Source: Anaerofustis stercorihominis (lineage in GTDB: Bacteria; Bacillota; Clostridia; Eubacteriales; Anaerofustaceae). Taken from it: DNA of 40,243 nt. The translations under genes were made by a program, and so were the position numbers. Position 1 is the first letter of the stretch; the number at the start of each line of letters is the position of its first letter. The notes beneath the pieces were generated by a model. The model did no database searches and had not been told where the DNA came from. It was given only the letters and a program-made list of their open reading frames with translations. Shown here one piece after another: positions 25,887 through 32,950 of the stretch. The DNA lies in contig NZ_SPHL01000011.1 of assembly GCF_005844425.1 (NCBI RefSeq), positions 1 to 40,243 on the forward strand, read 5' to 3'.

Positions 25887-26603
25887 TTATTTCACCAATC
25901 CTCCAAATCTTCTTTCTTTATGTTGGAAAGAGTAAATGGCTTTATGTAATTCTTCTACATTAAAATTAGGCCAAAGTGTATCACAAAAATACAACTCACT
26001 ATATGCAATCTGCCATAATAGGAAGTTACTTATTCTGATATCTCCGCCTGTTCTTATTAATAAATCAATGTCTGTATTTTCGTTATTATATAAATATTTG
26101 CTGAATAATTCTTCCGTAATGTCTTCAGCATTGATTCCCTCTTGTATTATCCTTTTTGTAGCATTTACTATTTCTTTTCTTCCTCCATAGTTAAGGGCAA
26201 TATGGACATGAAGTCCCGTACCGTTTTTAGTTCTTTCAATTGTATCTTTCATGCTGTTTAATGTTTTTTCAGGTAGAGATTCAATATCTCCTATGAAGTC
26301 CATTTTAACATTTTCCTTAACTAAATCATCGGTTTCTTTATTTAGATACTCGATAACAAGGTTCATGATAGTATTAATTTCATCTTTTGGTCTTTTCCAA
26401 TTTTCCGTAGAAAATGCATATAAAGTTAGATGTTTTATTTTTAGATTATTTACTTCCTTTATTATATCTTTTACGGTTTTTGCACCAAATTTATGACCAA
26501 AGCTTCTGATTTTCCCTTGTTGCTTTGCCCACCTTCCGTTGCCATCCATAATAATGGCAAGGTGGGCAGGCATATTGTTTTTATCTAATTCAAAATTATC
26601 CAT
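25887..26603 (-). CDS. uppS: Undecaprenyl diphosphate synthase (cis-prenyltransferase)
   Basis: Cytoplasmic cis-prenyltransferase of 238 aa that extends farnesyl diphosphate with eight isopentenyl units to make the C55 lipid carrier. Seen: AIIMDGNGRWAKQQG at 16-30 with catalytic Asp20, GHKFGAKTV near 36, AFSTENWKRP near 63, IDLLIRTGGDIRISNFLLWQ near 184, and FQHKERRFGGL at the C terminus. Its product is the acceptor for the PglC-like enzyme and for peptidoglycan synthesis. The position between frr and cdsA is the standard one. Confidence 0.96.
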   Translation of the reverse strand: MDNFELDKNNMPAHLAIIMDGNGRWAKQQGKIRSFGHKFGAKTVKDIIKEVNNLKIKHLTLYAFSTENWKRPKDEINTIMNLVIEYLNKETDDLVKENVKMDFIGDIESLPEKTLNSMKDTIERTKNGTGLHVHIALNYGGRKEIVNATKRIIQEGINAEDITEELFSKYLYNNENTDIDLLIRTGGDIRISNFLLWQIAYSELYFCDTLWPNFNVEELHKAIYSFQHKERRFGGLVK

Positions 26604-26627
26604 TTTATGTTTTCCTTAAATAAATAA

Positions 26628-27185
26628 TTATATTGTTGTAATTTCTTTTTCTTTTGTTTTGATTTTTCCGTCAATTTCTTTAACGTATTCATCTGTTAAT
26701 TTTTGAATTTCATCTTCAAAATCTTTTAATCCGTCTTCTGTAATTTCACCATTTTTTTGTGCTGCTTTTAAGTCATGTATAGCATTTCTTCTGATGTTTC
26801 TTACTGCAACTTTTGCATTTTCTCCTTCTTTTTGAGCAAGCTTGCAAAGTTCTTTTCTTCTTTCTTCTGTTAATTGAGGAATAGAAAGTCTTATAACTTT
26901 TCCATCATTTGAAGGATTTAAACCTAAATCAGAATTCATTATTGCTTTTTCGATTAATTTTAGAGCAGATTGATCCCAAGGTTGAACTGTTAAAGTTCTT
27001 GGTTCTGGCGCAGATATACTTGCCATTTGGTTTACTGGTGTTGGGCTTCCGTAGTAGTCAACTACAATTCTGTCTAGCATTGCAGGGTTTGCTCTTCCTG
27101 CTCTTAATGCATTTAAGTTTGATTGTAGATTTTCAACTGCTTTAATCATTTTTTCTTTTGTTTGGGCTTTTATTTCGTTACTCAT
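26628..27185 (-). CDS. frr: Ribosome recycling factor
   Basis: RRF of 185 aa, which with EF-G splits the post-termination ribosome. Seen: [23 protein letters not shown] near 12, the conserved NALRAGRA region, [21 protein letters not shown] near 55, [20 protein letters not shown] near 103, and [20 protein letters not shown] near 128. It is 12 bases downstream of pyrH and cotranscribed with it, a near-universal bacterial pair. Confidence 0.97.
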   Translation of the reverse strand: MSNEIKAQTKEKMIKAVENLQSNLNALRAGRANPAMLDRIVVDYYGSPTPVNQMASISAPEPRTLTVQPWDQSALKLIEKAIMNSDLGLNPSNDGKVIRLSIPQLTEERRKELCKLAQKEGENAKVAVRNIRRNAIHDLKAAQKNGEITEDGLKDFEDEIQKLTDEYVKEIDGKIKTKEKEITTI

Positions 27186-27197
27186 TTTTTTTCTCCT

Positions 27198-27902
27198 TTA
27201 TTTTATTATTGTACCGATTTTTTCTCCACATACTACCTTTTCGATATTTTCAGGTGGATCTATTGCGAATATAAGTAATGGAATATTATTGTCCATACAA
27301 AGTGATGCTGCTGTTGAGTCAATAACTTTTAATCCTTGATCTAAAATATCAAGATAAGTTAATTCGTCATATTTTATTGCATCATCATATAAATTAGGGT
27401 CTTTATTGTAAACTCCATCTATATTTTTTGCAGATAAAATAGCTTCAGCTTCTATTTCTGCAGCTCTTAGAGATGCTGCTGTATCTGTTGAGAAGAATGG
27501 GTTACCTGTTCCAGATGCAAATATTACAATTCTTCCTTTTTCTAAATGTCTTATTGCTCTTCTTCTTATATAACTTTCAGATATTTGTCTCATTTCTATT
27601 GCGCTTTGAACTCTTACTTGTAGATCTAATTGTTCAAGGCTGTCTTGAAGAGCTAATGCATTCATTACAGTTGCAAGCATACCGATATAATCAGCAGTTG
27701 CTCTGTCCATGCCTTCGCCTGTTCTTCCTCTCCAGAAGTTTCCTCCTCCTACAACTATGGCAATTTCAACTCCCATGTCGTGGCATTTTTTTATATGTTC
27801 GCTTATTTTATTTATAACAGATGTGTTTAAACCAAATCTCTTATCTCCGGCAAGAGCTTCACCGCTTACTTTCAATATAATTCTTTTGTATTTAGGTTCC
27901 AT
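27198..27902 (-). CDS. pyrH: Uridylate kinase (UMP kinase)
   Basis: Hexameric bacterial UMP kinase of the amino-acid kinase fold, 234 aa, making UDP from UMP. Seen: [11 protein letters not shown] near 9, the phosphate-binding Lys and Gly loop, [11 protein letters not shown] near 49, [21 protein letters not shown] near 64, [18 protein letters not shown] near 129, and [15 protein letters not shown] near 160. It opens the long unit that runs to the GNAT gene. A terminator after tsf and a candidate promoter directly in front of pyrH suggest it is expressed separately from rpsB-tsf. Confidence 0.97.
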   Translation of the reverse strand: MEPKYKRIILKVSGEALAGDKRFGLNTSVINKISEHIKKCHDMGVEIAIVVGGGNFWRGRTGEGMDRATADYIGMLATVMNALALQDSLEQLDLQVRVQSAIEMRQISESYIRRRAIRHLEKGRIVIFASGTGNPFFSTDTAASLRAAEIEAEAILSAKNIDGVYNKDPNLYDDAIKYDELTYLDILDQGLKVIDSTAASLCMDNNIPLLIFAIDPPENIEKVVCGEKIGTIIK

Positions 27903-27939
27903 AAAATACTCCTATCTATCATTTATCTTTTCTTTATAT

Positions 27940-27968
27940 ATAATACAATATTTACTTAAATAAAACAA
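27940..27968 (-). promoter_or_regulatory. Candidate promoter of the pyrH-frr-uppS-cdsA unit
   Basis: On the minus strand TTGTTT (27963-27968), a 17-base spacer, and TATTAT (27940-27945), directly downstream of the tsf terminator and about 40 bases before pyrH. The match is moderate. Confidence 0.5.
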
Positions 27969-27970
27969 TA

Positions 27971-28005
27971 AAAAAAGAACACAACTGAGTTAATTGTGTT
28001 CTTTT
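27971..28005 (-). terminator. Intrinsic terminator after tsf
   Basis: AAAAGAACACAA (27973-27984) pairs with TTGTGTTCTTTT (27994-28005) around a 9-base loop; on the minus strand the T run lies at 27971-27976. It closes the rpsB-tsf unit. Confidence 0.85.
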
Positions 28006-28014
28006 GTTTTGTCA

Positions 28015-28923
28015 TTATGCATTTAATTGTTTTTGAATTTCTTCAGCAAAGTTTTCTTCTTTCTTTTCAAGACCTTCGCCTGTTTCAAAACGAACAATTT
28101 TGTTGATTTTGATGTTTGCACCGGCTTGAGCAATGTATTTTTCAACTGTTAAATCAGGATCTTGAACATATGATTGGTCAAGAAGACAAACTTCTTTAAG
28201 TTCTTTGTTTAAACGTCCTGTAATCATTTTTTCAATGATATTGTCAGGTTTTTCAGGATGTTCTGTTTTTGCTTGGTGAAGTAAAATTTCTTTTTCTGAT
28301 TCAATATAATCGCTTGGAACTTCTTCTCTTGAAACATATTTAGGATTCATAGCTGCAACTTGCATAGCAACATTTCTAAGGCAAGTTTTAACAGCATCGT
28401 TTACTTCATTACAGTCTGCTTCTACAACAGCACCGATTTTTCCGTTTCCGTGAATGTAAGCAGCAACGCAACCTTCACTAACGATTTTTTCAAATCTTCT
28501 GATGTTTAAGTTTTCACCGATTACCGCAATTTTTTCGTTTAATACTTCTTTTACAGTTTTTCCTGCTTCTTTTGCCCATGATTCAGCTAAGAAAGCATCT
28601 AAATCTTTAGCATCGCTTACTAAAACTTGTTCAGCAACATCTTCAACAAAGTTTTGGAAGTCTTCGTTTTTAGCAACGAAGTCTGTTTCTGAGTTTACTT
28701 CAACGATACCAGCAACTTTATCGTCTTTAACTACTACTTTTACAGCACCTTCAGCAGCGATTCTTCCTGCTTTTTTGCTTGCAGCAGCAAGACCTTTTTC
28801 TCTTAAATATACGATGGCTTTTTCAATATCACCGTCTGTTTCAACAAGTGCTTTTTTGCAGTCCATCATACCAACGCCTGTTTTTTCTCTTAGTTCTTTA
28901 ATAAGTTTAGTTGTAATTGCCAT
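28015..28923 (-). CDS. tsf: Elongation factor Ts
   Basis: Guanine nucleotide exchange factor for EF-Tu, 302 aa. Seen: N-terminal UBA-like domain with LREKTGVGMMDCKKAL near 11, then EKGLAAASKKAGRIAAEGAV near 42, the exchange core ETDFVAKNEDFQNFVED near 79, and two dimerisation subdomains to LDQSYVQDPDLTVEKYI near 249. It is 21 bases downstream of rpsB and is followed by a terminator. Confidence 0.97.
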   Translation of the reverse strand: MAITTKLIKELREKTGVGMMDCKKALVETDGDIEKAIVYLREKGLAAASKKAGRIAAEGAVKVVVKDDKVAGIVEVNSETDFVAKNEDFQNFVEDVAEQVLVSDAKDLDAFLAESWAKEAGKTVKEVLNEKIAVIGENLNIRRFEKIVSEGCVAAYIHGNGKIGAVVEADCNEVNDAVKTCLRNVAMQVAAMNPKYVSREEVPSDYIESEKEILLHQAKTEHPEKPDNIIEKMITGRLNKELKEVCLLDQSYVQDPDLTVEKYIAQAGANIKINKIVRFETGEGLEKKEENFAEEIQKQLNA

Positions 28924-28944
28924 AATTATATCCCCTTGATAATA

Positions 28945-29679
28945 TTATTCTTCAACTTCTGTTGTAGCTTCTTCAACTACAGCATCTTCCATTTGTTCGC
29001 CTTGTTTACCTTCTAAAATAGCATTAGCAATAGTAGAAGCGATTAATGATACGGCTCTGATAGCATCATCATTACCTGGAATTGGGTAATCAATTTCATC
29101 AGGATCACAGTTTGTATCAACAATAGCGATAATTGGAATATTAAGTTTTTTAGCTTCTGAAATAGCAATTCTTTCTTTTTTAGGGTCGATTACGAATAAT
29201 GCTGATGGAAGTTTTTCCATGTTTTTAATTCCGCCTAGGAATTTTTCAAGTTTATCTCTTTGGTTTTTAAGTAAGATAACTTCTTTTTTAGGAAGTACAT
29301 CAAAAGTACCGTCTTCTTCCATTTGATTTAATTCGTGTAATTTTTTAATTCTTTTAGAAATAGTTTGGAAGTTTGTAAGTGTACCACCTAACCATCTTTG
29401 GTTAATGAAGTGACTTCCACTTTTAATTGCTTCAGTTTGGATAGCTTCTTGAGCTTGTTTTTTAGTTCCGATGAATAAGATTTCTCCGCCTTCTTCAGCG
29501 ATTTCTCTTGCAAATTTGCAAGCATCGTCAACTAATCCTACTGTTTGTTGTAAGTCAATGATATAAATACCATTTCTTTCTGTGAAGATGTATTTTTTCA
29601 TTTTTGGATTCCATCTTCTTGTTTGATGTCCGAATTGAACACCAGCTTCTAATAATTGTTTCATTTGAATGTAACTCAT
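28945..29679 (-). CDS. rpsB: 30S ribosomal protein S2
   Basis: S2 of 244 aa. I start at the ATG at 29679 ([13 protein letters not shown]), which has AGGAGG 7 bases upstream; the frame is open to 29715 but that extension covers the leader and contains the binding site. Seen: [15 protein letters not shown] near 14, [18 protein letters not shown] near 30, [13 protein letters not shown] near 95, and [25 protein letters not shown] near 180 with an acidic C-terminal tail rich in Glu and Val. It is first in the rpsB-tsf operon with its own near-consensus promoter. Confidence 0.96.
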   Translation of the reverse strand: MSYIQMKQLLEAGVQFGHQTRRWNPKMKKYIFTERNGIYIIDLQQTVGLVDDACKFAREIAEEGGEILFIGTKKQAQEAIQTEAIKSGSHFINQRWLGGTLTNFQTISKRIKKLHELNQMEEDGTFDVLPKKEVILLKNQRDKLEKFLGGIKNMEKLPSALFVIDPKKERIAISEAKKLNIPIIAIVDTNCDPDEIDYPIPGNDDAIRAVSLIASTIANAILEGKQGEQMEDAVVEEATTEVEE

Positions 29680-29742
29680 TCTTTTTCCTCCTTGGTTTTT
29701 TCCTTGATATGCCAATTCAGCTCATAAACGAGAACCAAAGAA

Positions 29743-29771
29743 TTTAAAGCATATCTGTGATTTTTTGTCAA
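29743..29771 (-). promoter_or_regulatory. Sigma-A promoter of rpsB-tsf
   Basis: On the minus strand: perfect TTGACA (29766-29771), 17-base spacer ending in TGC, and TTTAAA (29743-29748), so an extended -10 compensates a weaker hexamer. Predicted start near 29736, leader about 57 bases. Confidence 0.8.
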
Positions 29772-29777
29772 CCTTGT

Positions 29778-29791
29778 TTATGATATCATAA
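29778..29791. repeat. 14-bp perfect palindrome upstream of the rpsB promoter
   Basis: TTATGATATCATAA is self-complementary over 14 bases and lies 6 bases upstream of the rpsB -35 box. It could be a protein-binding site; no known operator is recognised. Confidence 0.4.
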
Positions 29792-29895
29792 GGGGATTTT
29801 ATATGCAAGATAATATATGTATTTTTTTATATTTTTTTACCTAAAATTAAGGCTGTAAAGGCTTTTGAGGTGATTTTTAACTTAAATATTTATTT

Positions 29896-29924
29896 TTAAC
29901 TTATTAATTGTTTAATCATATAAA
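29896..29924 (+). promoter_or_regulatory. Weak candidate promoter for the 29949 gene
   Basis: TTAACT (29896-29901), 17 bases, TATAAA (29919-29924). The predicted start site near 29931 leaves a leader of under 20 bases, and no clear Shine-Dalgarno sequence precedes the ATG at 29949. The surrounding sequence is very AT-rich, so the match may be accidental. Confidence 0.35.
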
Positions 29925-29948
29925 AAATTAAAGTTCATATATTTTAGT

Positions 29949-30485
29949 ATGAAAAAAAGAAGAACATTAAAAGGTATAATTTATTTATTATTAATTATTT
30001 TCATAGGTCTTGTTATTTTTACATTTGTTTTTAACGGAATGTCATTTTCTGTTTCAAACATGGATTCAAATGTTCCTTATAACATAAAAGACTTGTTAAA
30101 GAAAGATTATGGGAAAAGTAAATATTATCTATCAAAAGGAGGAGTAAGTATAGATATAGAAAGGGTATTAAATGAAAATTATTTTATTACTTATTCTTGG
30201 ATGAGTGGAAATAAAAGCTCTTTTTATGTAGTTTTTTTAGTAGAAAACCAAAATAAAAATCCCATAAGTAATCATAAAATTAATAATTTAAAAGTTGTTG
30301 ATAATCTTGGAATGGAATATAAACCCATAAACTTTTATTTTGATGATTATCCTGTTGATGAGCCTTTAAAATATAAAGAAACTTTGAATTTTAGATTCCT
30401 TCCTTTTAATGAAAATGTAAAAAGTATTACAATATCATTTAATTATAATGGAAATGATTTTGTTTTTAAAAACATTCCAATATAA
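29949..30485 (+). CDS. Small membrane-anchored extracytoplasmic protein of unknown function
   Basis: I do not recognise a specific family. It is 178 aa with a basic N terminus (MKKRRTLKG), one hydrophobic segment (about 9-30) that acts as signal anchor, and a 145-residue outer part. That part has alternating strand-like segments (SSFYVVFLVENQNKNPIS near 90, NLKVVDNLGMEYKPI near 110, SITISFNYNGNDFVF near 158), which resembles the immunoglobulin-like DUF4352 type fold often found in Bacillota surface proteins. There is no lipobox Cys. It has no obvious ribosome binding site and its own terminator, and lies alone between the divergent rpsB and convergent comM. Confidence 0.7.
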   Translation: MKKRRTLKGIIYLLLIIFIGLVIFTFVFNGMSFSVSNMDSNVPYNIKDLLKKDYGKSKYYLSKGGVSIDIERVLNENYFITYSWMSGNKSSFYVVFLVENQNKNPISNHKINNLKVVDNLGMEYKPINFYFDDYPVDEPLKYKETLNFRFLPFNENVKSITISFNYNGNDFVFKNIPI

Positions 30486-30512
30486 AAAGCAGTATATTTT
30501 ATACTGCTTTTT
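30484..30512 (+). terminator. Bidirectional terminator between the 29949 gene and comM
   Basis: AAAAAGCAGTATA (30484-30496) and TATACTGCTTTTT (30500-30512) make a perfect 13-bp stem with a 3-base loop. Confidence 0.83.
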
Positions 30513-30525
30513 ATGATAAAACAAC

Positions 30526-32049
30526 TTACATTCCTCTATATTGTAATGCTTCGCTTATATGGGATGAATTTATATTTTCTTCTCCGTCAAGATCTGCTAT
30601 TGTTCGTGCAAGTTTTAAAATTCTATGATAGCCTCTTGCTGATAAATTCAAATTATCAAAAGCCATTTTCATAAGTTTTTCTTCTTCTTCTCCGATTTTG
30701 CACCACTGTTCTATTTTACTTGGAGTTAACATGGAGTTAAAAAGAATGTTAGTTCCTTTATATCGTTTTAGCTGGATTTCTCTTGCTTTATTTACTCTTT
30801 TTCTTATTTGTGCACTTGTTTCTGATTTAGTACTATTTATTCTTAATTTGTCATAGTCTTGTCTTGGAACTTTTACTTGAATGTCTATTCTGTCAAGTAA
30901 AGGTCCTGATATTTTGTTTTTATATCTTTCTTTTTGACTATCTGTGCATTTACATTCTATTTTACTGTCTCCAAGATATCCGCAAGGGCAAGGGTTCATA
31001 CTTGCAAGAAGCATAAAATCAGCAGGATAGGATAGGGAAGCATATACTCTTGAAATATTAACCTCTCCGTCTTCAAGGGGTTGTCTTAAAACTTCTAATA
31101 CTTTCTTTTGAAATTCTGGAAATTCATCTAAAAATAATACTCCAAGATGTGCAAGGCTTACTTCTCCCGGAATTGGTATTCTTCCTCCTCCAATTAAAGA
31201 TACATCTGATATTGTATGATGAGGACTTCTAAATGGTCTTGTTTTTATTAGTGGTTCATCTTTCTTTAAAAGTCCTGATACAGAATATATTTTTGTAACT
31301 TCCAAACTTTCTTCTAATGTCATTTTAGGAAGAATAGTTGAAAATCTTTTTGCAAGCATTGTTTTTCCGCTTCCTGGAGGTCCTATCATAAGAATGTTAT
31401 GTGCTCCCGCAGCTGCTATTTCCATTGCTCTTTTAACGCTTTCTTGTCCTTTTACATCTGCAAAATCAACTTCTGATAATATATCATCATTTTCAAAATA
31501 ATTATTGTTAAATTCTATCTTGTTTATTGGTTTTCTGTTATTAATATGAGAAACTACTTCTAAAATATTTCTTGCGGGATAAACATTTATACCATCTATA
31601 ATTGAAGCTTCTTTTGCGTTTTCAACAGGAACTACAATATTTGTTATTCCGTTATTTTTTGCTTCCATAACCATTGGAAGAACTCCATCTACTCCTCGAA
31701 GTGTTCCATCCAGTGAAAGTTCTCCGATAAATAAATACTTATTTAAATCAATATTTGAAAAAATCTGTGTTGAAGAAAGAAGTATACCAATTGCTATTGG
31801 TAAATCATAAAACGTTCCTTCTTTTTTTATATTTGCAGGTGCTAAGTTTATTGTTATTTTACCAAGTGGTATTTGGAAAGAACTGTTTTTTATTGCTGCA
31901 AAAACTCTTTCTTTTGATTCCTTAACTGCAATATCTCCAAGTCCAACAACAGCCATTGAAGGAAGGGCTTTGTTAATGATATCTGTTTCAACGCTTACGA
32001 TTATTCCGTCAACTCCCATAATGCTTCCTGAATATAATTTACTAAACAT
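30526..32049 (-). CDS. comM: ComM/YifB-like AAA+ ATPase (Mg-chelatase-like)
   Basis: Protein of 507 aa in the YifB/ComM family. ComM of Vibrio is a hexameric helicase that promotes branch migration during natural transformation. Seen: N-terminal Lon-protease-like ChlI domain (about 20-140, PSMAVVGLGDIAVKESKERV); Walker A GPPGSGKT at 223-230; RSPHHTISDVSLIGGG near 274; Walker B LFLDEF at 305-310; a Cys cluster NPCPCGYLGDSKIECKC (Cys354, Cys356, Cys366, Cys368) that may bind zinc; SGPLLDRIDI near 381; and a C-terminal domain with LSARGYHRILKLARTIADLDG near 471. In many Bacillota it sits next to dprA, but not here. Its promoter contains a LexA-like palindrome. Confidence 0.93.
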   Translation of the reverse strand: MFSKLYSGSIMGVDGIIVSVETDIINKALPSMAVVGLGDIAVKESKERVFAAIKNSSFQIPLGKITINLAPANIKKEGTFYDLPIAIGILLSSTQIFSNIDLNKYLFIGELSLDGTLRGVDGVLPMVMEAKNNGITNIVVPVENAKEASIIDGINVYPARNILEVVSHINNRKPINKIEFNNNYFENDDILSEVDFADVKGQESVKRAMEIAAAGAHNILMIGPPGSGKTMLAKRFSTILPKMTLEESLEVTKIYSVSGLLKKDEPLIKTRPFRSPHHTISDVSLIGGGRIPIPGEVSLAHLGVLFLDEFPEFQKKVLEVLRQPLEDGEVNISRVYASLSYPADFMLLASMNPCPCGYLGDSKIECKCTDSQKERYKNKISGPLLDRIDIQVKVPRQDYDKLRINSTKSETSAQIRKRVNKAREIQLKRYKGTNILFNSMLTPSKIEQWCKIGEEEEKLMKMAFDNLNLSARGYHRILKLARTIADLDGEENINSSHISEALQYRGM

Positions 32050-32081
32050 GTTTATTACCTCTATATTATTTCTTTTATTTA

Positions 32082-32110
32082 ATATTAGTAGAACATATGT
32101 TCATTGTCAA
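32082..32110 (-). promoter_or_regulatory. Sigma-A promoter of comM
   Basis: On the minus strand TTGACA (32105-32110), 17-base spacer, TAATAT (32082-32087). The start site should be near 32075, giving a 25-base leader with GAGGT before the comM ATG. The spacer is almost entirely occupied by the LexA-type palindrome listed separately. Confidence 0.8.
32091..32102. promoter_or_regulatory. LexA (DinR)-type SOS box in the comM promoter
   Basis: GAACATATGTTC is a perfect 12-base palindrome and fits the Bacillota LexA/DinR consensus GAAC-N4-GTTC. It sits between the -35 and -10 of the comM promoter, where a bound repressor would block RNA polymerase. The lexA gene is not in the window, so operation by LexA is inferred. 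Confidence 0.75.
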
Positions 32111-32125
32111 TAATATGAGAGTATC

Positions 32126-32143
32126 TGGTCACTTTTTGGTCAC
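32126..32143. repeat. Tandem TGGTCAC direct repeat, 11-base period
   Basis: TGGTCAC occurs at 32126-32132 and 32137-32143, each followed by a T-rich stretch, about 16 bases upstream of the comM -35 box and 17 bases before the rpmF terminator stem. The spacing is one helical turn, which would place both copies on the same DNA face. It may be a binding site or a remnant of a mobile element end. Confidence 0.45.
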
Positions 32144-32159
32144 ATTTTTTAATAAATAA

Positions 32160-32187
32160 AAAACACTGTACCTTAGTACAGTGTTTT
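32160..32187 (-). terminator. Intrinsic terminator after rpmF
   Basis: AAAACACTGTAC (32160-32171) and GTACAGTGTTTT (32176-32187) form a perfect 12-bp stem with a 4-base loop, 12 bases after the rpmF stop; on the minus strand a T-rich tract follows. Confidence 0.85.
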
Positions 32188-32199
32188 AATTTATCTTTA

Positions 32200-32379
32200 T
32201 TATTCAACATCAATAACAGTTACATCTTTATATGTTCCGCAAACGCTACATACTCTGTGAGGAGCTTTTACTTCTCCACATTTTGGACAAACGCTAGATG
32301 CAGGCATAGCGATTTTATAACTGTTAGCTCTTTTTTTGTCTCTTCTTGCTTTAGAAATTTTTCTCTTTGGTACTGCCAT
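32200..32379 (-). CDS. rpmF: 50S ribosomal protein L32 (zinc-ribbon form)
   Basis: Small gene of 59 codons. The protein begins MAVPKRKISKARRDKKRA, the L32 signature, continues with SYKIAMPASSV, and carries a zinc ribbon with Cys31, Cys34, Cys44 and Cys47 (CPKC and CSVC). All four cysteines are present, so it is the zinc-binding form rather than the Cys-less paralogue used under zinc limitation. AGGAGG lies 9-10 bases upstream and overlaps the stop codon of the DUF177 gene, so the two are translationally coupled. It is followed by an intrinsic terminator. Confidence 0.97.
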   Translation of the reverse strand: MAVPKRKISKARRDKKRANSYKIAMPASSVCPKCGEVKAPHRVCSVCGTYKDVTVIDVE

Positions 32380-32392
32380 GATTATTCACCTC

Positions 32393-32869
32393 CTAGTTTT
32401 CACCTTCGCCCTCTAATAGTTTACTAAGTGCTGCAAATTTTGGATTGATTTTATTTTTACCACAATCGCAGCTTTCTTTGTTTAGGTTTATACCACAATC
32501 TGGACAAAGGCCTAAACAATCATCCTTGCATAAAACTTTATTCGGCATATTTAATAAAATTTGTTCTCTTACAGCTTCTTTAAGGTCGATTCCTTCAGCT
32601 TCACTGTTTTCAATCTCTTTGATATCATACTGTTTTTCTAAAGGAAAATCTTCATTTTTTTGGATATCTTCCAAACATCTGTCGCAGGTTGTAAAATAAG
32701 TAAAAAGTATTTTACAACTTAACTGTAAAATATCAGACTGCTTAAATACTTCACCTTTTACATTAATGTTTGAAATTTGAAAATCTTTATAAGAAAAATC
32801 TTCAAGGTTTTCATCAATTAAAAGACACTGATTATCGCTATCTAATATTTTTTTAAGTTTAATAATCAA
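32393..32869 (-). CDS. DUF177/YceD family protein (rpmF partner)
   Basis: YceD/DUF177 family, 158 aa from a TTG start at 32869. AGGAGG lies 7 bases before this TTG, whereas the frame extension to a GTG at 32890 contains the binding site and is not used. YceD proteins are almost always encoded next to rpmF and are linked in other organisms to 23S rRNA accumulation or ribosome assembly. Seen: a Cys pair CDRC near 87 and the family's Cys-rich end CKDDCLGLCPDCGINL near 126-141, followed by CDCGK, likely a metal site. It is the first gene of the unit with rpmF and is driven by a perfect consensus promoter. Confidence 0.9.
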   Translation of the reverse strand: MIIKLKKILDSDNQCLLIDENLEDFSYKDFQISNINVKGEVFKQSDILQLSCKILFTYFTTCDRCLEDIQKNEDFPLEKQYDIKEIENSEAEGIDLKEAVREQILLNMPNKVLCKDDCLGLCPDCGINLNKESCDCGKNKINPKFAALSKLLEGEGEN

Positions 32870-32900
32870 CTTTTTTCCTCCTAGCGTCACAGTAAGAACA

Positions 32901-32929
32901 ATTATATATCTTTAGCTATAATTTGTCAA
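32901..32929 (-). promoter_or_regulatory. Consensus sigma-A promoter of the DUF177-rpmF unit
   Basis: On the minus strand TTGACA (32924-32929), 17-base spacer, TATAAT (32901-32906): perfect hexamers and spacing. The ackA stop codon is only about 20 bases upstream and no terminator is visible between them, so ackA transcripts may read into this unit. Confidence 0.9.
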
Positions 32930-32950
32930 TATATTATTATTAATTCTTGG

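Noticed and set aside
29690-29740. rpsB leader hairpin hiding the Shine-Dalgarno site (AACCAAGG at 29690-29697 with CTTTGGTT at 29733-29740, minus strand)
   Set aside because: The predicted transcription start near 29736 would remove about half of the upstream arm, leaving only about 4 pairs, so the structure is unlikely to form in the mRNA.
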